Assembly: GCA_017857395.1 (NCBI GenBank)
Contig: JAFMDF010000006.1
Coordinates: 1-64,000 of the forward strand
DNA: 64,000 bases
Source: Bacteroidota bacterium
GTDB lineage: Bacteria > Bacteroidota > Bacteroidia > Chitinophagales > Saprospiraceae
Direction of reading: 5' to 3'
A program made the position numbers and the translations under genes. The notes under the pieces were generated by a model, which saw only the letters and a list, made by a program, of their open reading frames with translations, was not told where the DNA came from and did no database searches. Of the stretch, positions 35,054-43,541 are shown piece by piece (position 1 is the stretch's first letter; the number at the start of each line of letters is the position of its first letter).

Positions 35054-38000
35054 TTACGCCTTCTTAAAAACCGAATTCCGCCACCCAGCCAACAAACTAA
35101 TAATCGTCAAAATCGCCACCGCATAATAAACAAAACTAGGAATCGGCACAGGGTCACCAGCAGCATAAGAGTGCAAACCAGATAAATAATAATTCACCCC
35201 AAAATAAGTCATAATAACGGAAGCCCAGCCAAAAAGAGTACCTACATTATAGGCATAAGCCCCTCGTAAACCAGGGATAAAACGCATGTGTAAGATAAAA
35301 GCATAAACTAAAATAGTCACCAATGCCCATGTCTCTTTGGCATCCCAACCCCAGTATCTACCCCAAGATTCATTCGCCCAAACTCCTCCTAAATACGTAC
35401 CGACGCTGACCATAAATAAACCACCCATTAAGGTCATTTCGCTAATTTGACCGAGTTCTTTGATCATTCGATTGACATTCTTGGCGTTTTTTTGATTTCT
35501 AAAAATCATAAACAACAAATTGATGACGCCAATAATTGCGCCTAACATCAAAAAGCCATAACTGCCAGCCTCTAGGGAAACGTGAATCGTCAACCAATAA
35601 GACTTTAAAACGGGTACTAAAGGCGTGATTTCTGGATCTAACCAACTTAAACCTGCAACCAATAGAATAGTGGAAGATAGGATACAAGTGGCGGCTAATC
35701 CACCCGTTGATTTTCGACTGAATAATAAGCCCGCTAGGGTAGTGGTAAACGCAATGTAAATCATGGATTCATACCCATTACTCCAAGGCGCTCGACCAGA
35801 AACATACCAACGCAAGCCCAAGCCTAAAGTATGCAACAAAAAACAAGTGGTAAATAAACCTAAGGTGATTTTGGTTGCTGTCTTGATATTAATCGTGGGC
35901 TTAAAAACCGTAGCAAATAATAGTCCTAAAAAAGAAAATCCCAATAAAGCATAAGCACTTGCTAAACGACTAAAAACGCTCATTTCATTGAGTAATAATT
36001 CTGCTTTAATTTTAGTTTCTGAAGGAATGACTGTAGCGCCAAATTTTTGTTGGTATTGCCCTAATTCATCAATCAAGCGATTGGCTAAATTCCAATCTCT
36101 ATCAGCCATCGCTGTTTTAAGGGTTGGGATATAAGCGGAATAGAATTTTCTACTAAAGGAATCACCAGCCTGCCCGTTTCCATGACTACCAACAGGCGCT
36201 TCCCAAGTATTATTTTCATCGCCTGGAACAGGAAACACCTTCATGAAATTACCCGAAAAAACCATACTCACAATATTGATTTTTTCATCCAATTTCATCA
36301 TTTCTTTTTCAAAAACACCCCGATCTTTCTTAGGCGTATTATACGCATCTCGAACCGCTTGTTTTAGTTTATACGCACCATTGGTGTCAAAAAAATCGCT
36401 GTATTTGGCTAAATCTCCTTTGACTGGAATCAACCTCAAGGTCTCTTGATGCTTACCCATTTTAATTAAGGGCACGTGGTACCAGTTTTTAGAATGCGCT
36501 GCCATACCTAAAATAATCTGCTCGGAAGTGAGCCCGTACAATGCCGATTTACGGGATAATTTTCTAAGAATTTCACTTGTATAGGTATTCATAGGCTTCA
36601 TCCGACCTCGATGGTCTTGCATCACCAAATAACCAAATTTGGTAGCGTGATTCAAGTCAATTTGCGGGGTATTTTTTAAAGGCGGCGGTGCGTTTGCTTG
36701 TAGCGGAGAACCAATATGTAGCAGCAAGCCAATGATTAATATCGTCGCCACTTTAGGCACACCTTGTAATTTTTTATTATTCCTAGCCAACTGTTGGAAA
36801 CGACTATTCTTTGTAAAGAAAGTTAGAAACATACCAATGGTCAAAATACCATAGCCTAAATAAGAAATCCAAGTCCCCCAGAAATCATAATTGACACTCA
36901 AATAAGTCCCTAATTCATCTTGGTCAAAAGAAGATTGGAAAAAGCGATAACCGTCATGGTCCATAATATTATTCATGAAAATTCGCTGCTCTCTTTCTAT
37001 CCCTGTTCTTGGGTCAATTAAAGTGACTTCGCTGGCATAAGAAGAAGCGGAATTGGTACCTGGATATTTTTCTAAAATAAATTCTCGTAAGTATAAAGAG
37101 AAAGGCAATTGCATTCTTTTTGCCCCATAAGAAATCGCTAATTGGGTATTGCCAACTGCAAACATTCTCGGTCTACCTTCTAAGCCTTTTGCGCCAAAAA
37201 TCAACTGTTCTTGTACCTTGTCTCCGTTACTTACTTTGACTCGAATCCCACCCATACTGTTACTCTTCATTTTCTGGGATTCAGAAATCATTTCCACTCT
37301 AGCATTCGGAGAAAACTGTCCAAAAACAAAGCTTTGTCGCCCATTATTATATAAACTACGCAACTTTAAGGGATGATAAACCCCTGCTTCTAAAGTACTT
37401 TGAGTTTGCGAAGCCATCACCGTTTGTTTGTATTCTACACTCGCTTTGGCAAACAATTCGTCATTCTCATATTTAATATTAAAAGCATTGGGCATTTCTG
37501 GTGTAGCAAAATTGAAGAGTGTACCTCTAATTCTGCTACGAGTGCCTTGTTTGACATAATATTCTTCTCGTCCATTTGCCCCACCAATCACCACTTTTAA
37601 GGTAGGTAAACCTTCGTCATCGTCTACCATTTTTTCTTTTGGATTGGGCATGAATTCGGTTACTTCTACTTTGAATTCCTGACCGCCAACGCTGTATTCT
37701 TCTTCAAAAGAATTATCCCCTAACGTGGCAAATAAAACAGGTTCATCAAAGACAAATTTTTCGCCCTTTTGGGTCGCTTCAAAATTAAGGTAAGTATCTG
37801 CGGAAAGGAAATAACTCGAACTGCTATCTTGTCGGATATGCATCATGCCTTCAAAGCCAAAGTAACGCGTTACCCCAGCGCCTAATAAGATGATAGTCAT
37901 GGAGGCATGAAAGGCTAAAGTCGCCCATTTTTTTTGTTTGATTAGGTTAAATTTGAGCATATTAACCAAATTTGCCATCGCAAATAAAGCCAATAATAAT

Positions 38001-38161
38001 TCAAACCACCTCGCCTTAAAAATGATTTTTTGAGCAGAACTAGTCCCAAAATCATTTTCGACAAAAGTGGCCGCCGCAATAGCAATGGCAAAGATTATCA
38101 TATACATACCAGATGCGGTGGTGGAAAAGAGTTTATTCGATATTTTTTTTAACACATTCAT
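35054..38161 (-). CDS. fused ResB-CcsA (CcsBA) cytochrome c assembly protein
   Basis: This 1035-residue membrane protein is a System II cytochrome c synthetase. The N-terminal half is ResB/CcsB-like, with four transmembrane helices and a large periplasmic domain. The C-terminal half is CcsA-like, with about eight helices and the heme-handling WWD motif WGRYWGWD at residues 933-940. Conserved flanking histidines lie in the loops HVSLEAG and GLHSYAAG. It moves heme to the periplasm and attaches it to CxxCH motifs. It ends the minus-strand electron-transfer cluster, which carries 51 CxxCH motifs in two genes, so its presence there is functionally sensible. Fused CcsBA proteins are common in Bacteroidota and Epsilonproteobacteria. 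Confidence 0.92.
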   Translation of the reverse strand: MNVLKKISNKLFSTTASGMYMIIFAIAIAAATFVENDFGTSSAQKIIFKARWFELLLALFAMANLVNMLKFNLIKQKKWATLAFHASMTIILLGAGVTRYFGFEGMMHIRQDSSSSYFLSADTYLNFEATQKGEKFVFDEPVLFATLGDNSFEEEYSVGGQEFKVEVTEFMPNPKEKMVDDDEGLPTLKVVIGGANGREEYYVKQGTRSRIRGTLFNFATPEMPNAFNIKYENDELFAKASVEYKQTVMASQTQSTLEAGVYHPLKLRSLYNNGRQSFVFGQFSPNARVEMISESQKMKSNSMGGIRVKVSNGDKVQEQLIFGAKGLEGRPRMFAVGNTQLAISYGAKRMQLPFSLYLREFILEKYPGTNSASSYASEVTLIDPRTGIEREQRIFMNNIMDHDGYRFFQSSFDQDELGTYLSVNYDFWGTWISYLGYGILTIGMFLTFFTKNSRFQQLARNNKKLQGVPKVATILIIGLLLHIGSPLQANAPPPLKNTPQIDLNHATKFGYLVMQDHRGRMKPMNTYTSEILRKLSRKSALYGLTSEQIILGMAAHSKNWYHVPLIKMGKHQETLRLIPVKGDLAKYSDFFDTNGAYKLKQAVRDAYNTPKKDRGVFEKEMMKLDEKINIVSMVFSGNFMKVFPVPGDENNTWEAPVGSHGNGQAGDSFSRKFYSAYIPTLKTAMADRDWNLANRLIDELGQYQQKFGATVIPSETKIKAELLLNEMSVFSRLASAYALLGFSFLGLLFATVFKPTINIKTATKITLGLFTTCFLLHTLGLGLRWYVSGRAPWSNGYESMIYIAFTTTLAGLLFSRKSTGGLAATCILSSTILLVAGLSWLDPEITPLVPVLKSYWLTIHVSLEAGSYGFLMLGAIIGVINLLFMIFRNQKNAKNVNRMIKELGQISEMTLMGGLFMVSVGTYLGGVWANESWGRYWGWDAKETWALVTILVYAFILHMRFIPGLRGAYAYNVGTLFGWASVIMTYFGVNYYLSGLHSYAAGDPVPIPSFVYYAVAILTIISLLAGWRNSVFKKA

Positions 38162-38183
38162 ATTATAGAGGTTTCAAGGTTTA

Positions 38184-38319
38184 GAGGCTGAAAGGTAACA
38201 AGGTGTCAAGGTTACAGGGTTGCGAGGTATAGAGGTTAAAAGAACGGAAGGGGTTGACAGACAGACAATATCCTAGCGTCCTTCCTTTATACCTTGTAAC
38301 CTCGTCACCTCTATACCTT
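38184..38319. repeat. imperfect long inverted repeat
   Basis: AAGGT/GAGGTATAGAGGT-type runs on the left (to about 38236) pair with ACCTTGTAACC and ACCTCTATACC runs on the right (38290-38319). The element lies between the CcsBA and OB-fold lipoprotein genes. Confidence 0.5.
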
Positions 38320-38323
38320 TCTT

Positions 38324-39136
38324 TCACTTCATCTCCGCCCCTTCCATAATTATATCATAGCGATAGCCAGAACCAAAATCTTTATCCAAAGCAATCACTC
38401 CTTCTACCGTTAAGACGGCACCTAGCGGAATATCTTGCGCAGTAGTGATAGTTAAATCCAATTCGTCGCCTGAACCATCTTGTAGGTGTATCCAATTACG
38501 GCCCATAATTTTAGGATTGACTTTGACACATTTGCCTGTAATTTTGACGGATTGATTCTTATATTTTTCTTTATTTTTAAACAATTTGGCGATGGAGATA
38601 GCTCCTTCTGCTTGTTTAACTTTGCCTACTTTTACATCTAGTGAAGCCCCAACTTTGGTTTTAGATAATGCTTCTTCTAAAGCTGAATTATTACCATTTG
38701 TACCGCCCCTTACTTTTCTAATTTTAGAGACTAAATAAATTGTTTCAAAAGTTCGGTCGTATTCTCTACTGAAGAAATTTTTCTTTAATAAACCACCTTG
38801 GTAAATGTAGGTTTCGCCTACTGCAACTTCATTTTTTGGAATAGCAATCCAATGTTTTTTGCCGTTTTCCTTTACATTCATGTAGGTGTATTTTTTGGTA
38901 TTGAGGACTTCTTCTACGACTACTTTATGTTCGTTTGCGTTAGCATGATTATGCCCGTCTCCAGCCGAATGACCCGTTTTGCCCAACTCTTGTAAAGCAG
39001 GAATGCTATTGGCAGTAATTTCTGCTTTTGCGGTTTGAGTAGACTGACTTTCAATGACTTTTGGACCAGAATCGCAAGCGTTTATCATAATTAAGATTAA
39101 GCCTGCTAGGAGTATTTTTGCTTTTTTTATGGACAT
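38324..39136 (-). CDS. OB-fold lipoprotein of the electron-transfer cluster
   Basis: The 270-residue lipoprotein has a signal peptide ending MINAC (Cys21). A His-rich linker (GHSAGDGHNHANANEH) follows and could bind metal or heme. A first beta domain of about 70-135 contains NVKENGKKHWIAIP, and a C-terminal nucleic-acid-type OB fold of about 180-265 contains KITGKCVKVNPKIMGRNWIH, then LQDGSGDELD. OB folds of this sort occur in periplasmic proteins linked to cytochrome c maturation or electron transfer, where their role is not DNA binding. Its place between the barrel and CcsBA genes suggests a role in assembling or anchoring the cytochrome complex; that is inference. Confidence 0.65.
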   Translation of the reverse strand: MSIKKAKILLAGLILIMINACDSGPKVIESQSTQTAKAEITANSIPALQELGKTGHSAGDGHNHANANEHKVVVEEVLNTKKYTYMNVKENGKKHWIAIPKNEVAVGETYIYQGGLLKKNFFSREYDRTFETIYLVSKIRKVRGGTNGNNSALEEALSKTKVGASLDVKVGKVKQAEGAISIAKLFKNKEKYKNQSVKITGKCVKVNPKIMGRNWIHLQDGSGDELDLTITTAQDIPLGAVLTVEGVIALDKDFGSGYRYDIIMEGAEMK

Positions 39137-39166
39137 GATGTTTTGATTTTAAATAATTTTAAAAAC

Positions 39167-39302
39167 CGATATTTTAAGTCTCCAGACTTGAAATCACTAT
39201 CTTGTCGTCTCCAGACGACTGTAATAAAATTGCATTCCAATTTTCGGTCGTCAGGAGGAGACGACCAGATACCCCGTTGAGTCTGGAGACTTCAACAATC
39301 GG
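39167..39302. repeat. GTCTCCAGAC palindromic element, copy 2
   Basis: This copy has the same nested design as 18520-18634: outer AAGTCTCCAGACTTGAAAT (from 39175) with its partner ending near 39292, and inner CGTCGTCTCCAGACGAC-type arms. The right inner arm carries an extra AGG (TCGTCAGGAGGAGACGAC). Confidence 0.8.
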
Positions 39303-39319
39303 TGAATTGGAATTGAGCA

Positions 39320-40927
39320 TCAAAATCGCTTAATAATCCGCATATTTATTCGAGTAAAAGTTGGATTCCTTTTATCAAAAGTGCCTTCATAAAACAAATG
39401 CCAACTTAATTTTTTAGACAATCTATAAGATAAACTTGCCCCACCAATATGCTGCCGAACCGCCGTTCCAGATTCACTATTTCGGTATAAATAATTGACA
39501 TTTCGGTAATACAATTCAGCGTTCAGTTTTTTCTTAACCAACGGCTTAGAAAAGCGGATACCATAAATTCTACTATTCAAAAAATCTGTCTCTAAAATAC
39601 TGGCTCGGATGGTCGTTCTAAATGGTAACCAAGACGTCTTACTCAAACTGACGTAAGTATTAATATTTCTAGCCGTATTATTTTGACTCTTTTGGAAACG
39701 CATCCCTGCATTAATGCCCCAAGTAATATTTTTGGTTGGTCGGAAAGAAAATCCAAACCGTAATCCTTGTCGAGTTTCATCTTCGATTAATTGGTCGATG
39801 AAATTTTTATAAGATTCATAGTAAATAATATTTTTTCTAGAATCAAAAGAAGCCGATAGCCGCAAGGTTCGAGATACTCGAAAACGCATGGACACATATA
39901 AATTGGTCAATTGCGGCTGATTATTGACCGTATTATTTAGTTTCTCATACAAGTCTACTTCAAAGGAACTGAACAAATGTAATTGCTTGGTCAATTGTCC
40001 AGAATGCTGGAAATAAGCAAATCTACGGTCAATTAAACCATTATTCGTCTGTTCCATAAAACCCAAAGTGGTATGCCTAAAACTGGATTTTTTACTAGGC
40101 GTTAAACTCGCATAAGCACCATATTGAAACAAGCCTGAATTAAAACCATAATTGGAATAATCTGGTCGAGTACCTGCGACTGCCCCTATAGTGAAATTAC
40201 CAAATCCTTTCTCAAATTGCGCCCCATCAATTGCCCCTACACTAGACAATCTAGGATTAATTTTTCGCCCTAAAGTCAAGCGAGTACTTGGCGTGAAGTC
40301 ATAACTAGCTGATAAAGAATAAATTTTTAAAGCTCGTCCTAAATTATTTTTCACTTCATCCCATTTGCCAACCGTATGCCGAAAAGTAACATAAGCATCC
40401 GTAGAAAATTTAGAGCCTCCTAAGTTATTTCCACGAAAAGACATCGCATACCGCATCCGATGGCTATTTCTATAATTGGACAAACTGCTATAAGAAGCGG
40501 CAGAAATTCGCCCTCTTATTTGTTGTTTGGTAGCGGGTTCTTCATCCTCTTCAGGAGTGATAATCGGGGCATTAGGTGGAGTTACGGCCACTTCATCATT
40601 GGGTAACACGTCTTCTATGACCACTTCCTTTTCTACCACCGTATTAGCAATTATTTCGTCTCCTTTTTGAAATTTCCGCTCCGTCAATTTTGTGCAAACT
40701 GTAGAAGTAGAAGATTTATTGGTAATTACTAAAGACGGAATTATGTTACTATTTTCATTAAAAAACAGCGTGTCTCCAATTTTTAATGCCTTGGTATTAT
40801 CAAATTTGACATACACATTCTTCGTAGACACAAAGGAAACCGTCCCTTTTTGGGTCAATATTTCCGATTGCCCTTGGAGCGAACCAATAGCTATCCCTAG
40901 CAATAATATGGGAATTATATACTTCAT
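39320..40927 (-). CDS. outer-membrane beta-barrel of the electron-transfer cluster
   Basis: The 535-residue protein has a Sec signal peptide (1-19) and a small N-terminal SH3-like beta domain (about 22-100). A Pro/Glu-rich linker (PPNAPIITPEEDEEPA) leads to a C-terminal beta-barrel of about 390 residues. The barrel shows alternating hydrophobic and polar residues, many aromatic girdle residues and a terminal Phe, the classic outer-membrane signal. No CxxCH motif is present. In porin-cytochrome conduits such a barrel sheathes a multiheme protein across the outer membrane. Its position directly after two giant cytochrome genes makes that role plausible here, but no sequence similarity to MtrB can be claimed by eye. 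Confidence 0.75.
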   Translation of the reverse strand: MKYIIPILLLGIAIGSLQGQSEILTQKGTVSFVSTKNVYVKFDNTKALKIGDTLFFNENSNIIPSLVITNKSSTSTVCTKLTERKFQKGDEIIANTVVEKEVVIEDVLPNDEVAVTPPNAPIITPEEDEEPATKQQIRGRISAASYSSLSNYRNSHRMRYAMSFRGNNLGGSKFSTDAYVTFRHTVGKWDEVKNNLGRALKIYSLSASYDFTPSTRLTLGRKINPRLSSVGAIDGAQFEKGFGNFTIGAVAGTRPDYSNYGFNSGLFQYGAYASLTPSKKSSFRHTTLGFMEQTNNGLIDRRFAYFQHSGQLTKQLHLFSSFEVDLYEKLNNTVNNQPQLTNLYVSMRFRVSRTLRLSASFDSRKNIIYYESYKNFIDQLIEDETRQGLRFGFSFRPTKNITWGINAGMRFQKSQNNTARNINTYVSLSKTSWLPFRTTIRASILETDFLNSRIYGIRFSKPLVKKKLNAELYYRNVNYLYRNSESGTAVRQHIGGASLSYRLSKKLSWHLFYEGTFDKRNPTFTRINMRIIKRF

Positions 40928-40948
40928 TCTTTGGATTTTTACAGTTGC

Positions 40949-41081
40949 GAGTTGCGGGTTACGGGTTGCGAGTTAGGAAACAATTGATGTTTAATATTTA
41001 GGGAAAATTCAATTTATAGTTTCTTTCCTAATATATAACCATCATTGCTTAACCCAACTCGCAACCCGTAACCCGCAACTC
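40949..41081. repeat. perfect 26-bp inverted repeat
   Basis: Arms at 40949-40974 (starting GAGTTGCGGGTTACGGG) and 41056-41081 are exact complements around 81 nt, in the gap between the barrel gene and the 28-heme cytochrome gene. Confidence 0.85.
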
Positions 41082-41087
41082 GAGAAT

Positions 41088-43397
41088 TTAATCACTTTCT
41101 CCTCTAGGATGACATTCATAACAAGCATTACTTTCATACTTGTAGCCATTTACATCATTGTGTTCGTCTCGTAAATCGTTCGGGTCATTATGTTCGTGAC
41201 ATTGGATACAACTAAAGGCTTTAAAGTCGCCCGGTGTCGTGTGGCATTCTATACATTGTTGCCATTCACCTCTGTGCGGGCCACTATAAATTGGGAAATA
41301 CATGGCATCGTGGTCAAAATTTGCAGGTTCCCAAGCTACTTCGCTGTGACATTCGGTACAATCAGTTGGGAAACCAGCACTTCGGTGATTCGGGTCTCTG
41401 GCATTGTCAAAATCATTTTGGTGACAACCAATACATTCTGTTGGGGTGTTCGTGAAAGTGGAATTATGACAAGCGGCACAATCATTTTTTATAGCTGCAT
41501 GCGCTCCATTTAATGGATAGAATTGGTCGTGAATATCAAAAGAGGCTGGCATCCAATTCGGGTCAGTTGTATGACAGGAAGTACAGTCATTGGATAAACC
41601 CAATTTTTGATGGTCTGGACTTTTAGCATTATCAAAATCCAATTGGTGACAAGCGGCACAATCAGTTGGCGTTCCTGCATATCCATCGGCATGACATTCG
41701 ATACAATCTACCCCAATATGTCCGCCTGTTAATGGGAAATTGGTATTATTATGGTCAAAAGTGGCGGGTATCCAAGCTGTTTCTGTGTGACAAACTATAC
41801 AGTCTGTGCCGAATCCTAATTCTTTATGATTTGGATTAGTTGTTTGGTCATAATCTTCTTGATGACAAGCGGCACAATCTGTTGGTGTACCTGCATAACC
41901 ATCCGCATGACAAGCAATACAATCTACGCCAATATGTCCTCCTCGAAGTGGGAAATCGGTTTGGTCGTGGTCGAATATCGCAGGTTCCCAAGCCTGTTCT
42001 GAGTGGCATACTTGACATTCCATCGAGAAGCCACCTGCAACGTGGTCAGGGTCTTTGGCACTATTAAAATCATCGGTATGACAAGCTACACAATCCGTTG
42101 GCGTACCAGTATAACCATTGGCATGGCATTCAATACAATCTACGCCAATATGTGCACCTCTTAATGGAAAACGAGTTCGATTATGGTCAAAATTATCATC
42201 TTCGCTACCCGTTGGATGACAGGCCAAACAAGCGGGCGAACTATAAACATAACCATTGACCTCATCGTGGTCATTATCCGTTTCATTTCTTTCGTGACAA
42301 GTCGTACAAGTGAATTCGGAAAAGTCATTTGGATTTAAGTGACAATCCACACAAGCATCCCATTCGCCATTATGCGACCCACTATAAATTGGGAATAAAT
42401 TATCATGTGCTAAATATTCTGCGGGCATCCAATCTACCTCTAACGTATGACAATCTACACAATTCGTAGAGAAATCAGAAGCGATGTGATTCGGACTTTG
42501 CGCAGTATTAAAATCTTCTTGGTGACAAGCCACACAATCCGTTGGGGTATTTTTAAAATCTCCATTGGTATGACAAGCATTGCAATCATTAATATCATGC
42601 CCTTGCACTAAGGGGAAAAAATCGTGATTGATAAATTCGGAAGACCAATCAAAGCCTTCGACTAAATGACAATCGGTACATTCCAGAGAAAAACCAGATG
42701 CTGGGTGATTCGGATCCGTTGTGGCATTAAAATCTTCCAAGTGACAATTGATACATTCATTCCCAATTCTAGGAAATTGCAATCCAGTTTCCGATTCGTG
42801 GCATTCTATACAATTAATTTGCGCATGCACGCCTAATAATGGAAAGCCATTTTCTTGGTGTAATTCGGTAATATTATCGACCAACCAACTTTCCTCCGTA
42901 TGACATCTCGCACAATCTGAACCTACCGTTGTTTGGTGTAAATCAACGTGACAAGAAATACAATCGGTACTCGCTTCCTCAAAAACTAAATTTTCATGGC
43001 ATTCCCGACAATCCACGCCTTGATGTTGACCATTTAGTGGAAATAATGTATTATAATGATTGAATTTTGCCGTATCTGTGCCTAATGGCCAGCCCGTTGC
43101 TTGAGATAATTCAATTTTGGGGGCATCCTCAAAATTCCAACTATCCATGGCAATTTCCCAACCGTCAGAGTTATGACAGGCTTTGCAATCTAGTTTTAGA
43201 TTCTCGCCGTGTGGGTTTTGGGCTTGTAGATTAATAGTAAACCCTATTAGAAAGATGGAGATATGCCAAATTTTTAAAATTTGGCATATCTTTTTAGGGA
43301 GTTCGGTCGTCTGGAGACGACGAGATAGGCATTTCAAGTCTGGAGACTTAAAATATCGAATTTCTTTATGCTTGTTTATACCTTTACTATTGCTCAT
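41088..43397 (-). CDS. 28-heme multiheme cytochrome c
   Basis: The 769-residue protein has 28 CxxCH motifs, the first at Cys71. From residue 403 three units of 72 residues repeat almost unchanged (starting at 403, 475 and 547), each with three hemes and the core HIGVDCIECHADGYAGTPTD; a fourth, looser unit starts at 620. The protein ends CYECHPRGESD. A hydrophobic stretch that could serve as signal peptide lies at about 46-57 (HISIFLIGFTIN), far from the only Met start. Residues 14-32 and 36-46 are encoded by two palindromic repeats, so the N-terminus seems rebuilt by repeat insertion. The protein should act as a periplasmic or surface electron wire. It lies 144 bp after a 23-heme paralogue on the same strand. 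Confidence 0.88.
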   Translation of the reverse strand: MSNSKGINKHKEIRYFKSPDLKCLSRRLQTTELPKKICQILKIWHISIFLIGFTINLQAQNPHGENLKLDCKACHNSDGWEIAMDSWNFEDAPKIELSQATGWPLGTDTAKFNHYNTLFPLNGQHQGVDCRECHENLVFEEASTDCISCHVDLHQTTVGSDCARCHTEESWLVDNITELHQENGFPLLGVHAQINCIECHESETGLQFPRIGNECINCHLEDFNATTDPNHPASGFSLECTDCHLVEGFDWSSEFINHDFFPLVQGHDINDCNACHTNGDFKNTPTDCVACHQEDFNTAQSPNHIASDFSTNCVDCHTLEVDWMPAEYLAHDNLFPIYSGSHNGEWDACVDCHLNPNDFSEFTCTTCHERNETDNDHDEVNGYVYSSPACLACHPTGSEDDNFDHNRTRFPLRGAHIGVDCIECHANGYTGTPTDCVACHTDDFNSAKDPDHVAGGFSMECQVCHSEQAWEPAIFDHDQTDFPLRGGHIGVDCIACHADGYAGTPTDCAACHQEDYDQTTNPNHKELGFGTDCIVCHTETAWIPATFDHNNTNFPLTGGHIGVDCIECHADGYAGTPTDCAACHQLDFDNAKSPDHQKLGLSNDCTSCHTTDPNWMPASFDIHDQFYPLNGAHAAIKNDCAACHNSTFTNTPTECIGCHQNDFDNARDPNHRSAGFPTDCTECHSEVAWEPANFDHDAMYFPIYSGPHRGEWQQCIECHTTPGDFKAFSCIQCHEHNDPNDLRDEHNDVNGYKYESNACYECHPRGESD
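43260..43290. repeat. ATATGCC palindrome inside a coding region
   Basis: Perfect 15-bp arms (GATATGCCAAATTTT and complement) around one base encode residues 36-46 of the 28-heme cytochrome. It is the same core as the arms of the element at 30116-30400. Confidence 0.85.
43303..43358. repeat. GTCTCCAGAC element, half copy, inside a coding region
   Basis: This is one arm only of the nested element (CGGTCGTCTGGAGACGACGA from 43304, then AAGTCTGGAGACTT from 43336). It lies within the 5' end of the 28-heme cytochrome frame and encodes about residues 14-32. Confidence 0.85.
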
Positions 43398-43541
43398 TTA
43401 ATTGAATTATGTGCTTTAATTATTGGTATTTTTTCCATAGGGTTTACACCCTATGCTATGATATGTCGCCTTTTCAAGGCTTTAATTATCTTGAAAGTGG
43501 ACAACTCAGGAGAGTTGTGTTACCTTTTTATTATGTCTCAA

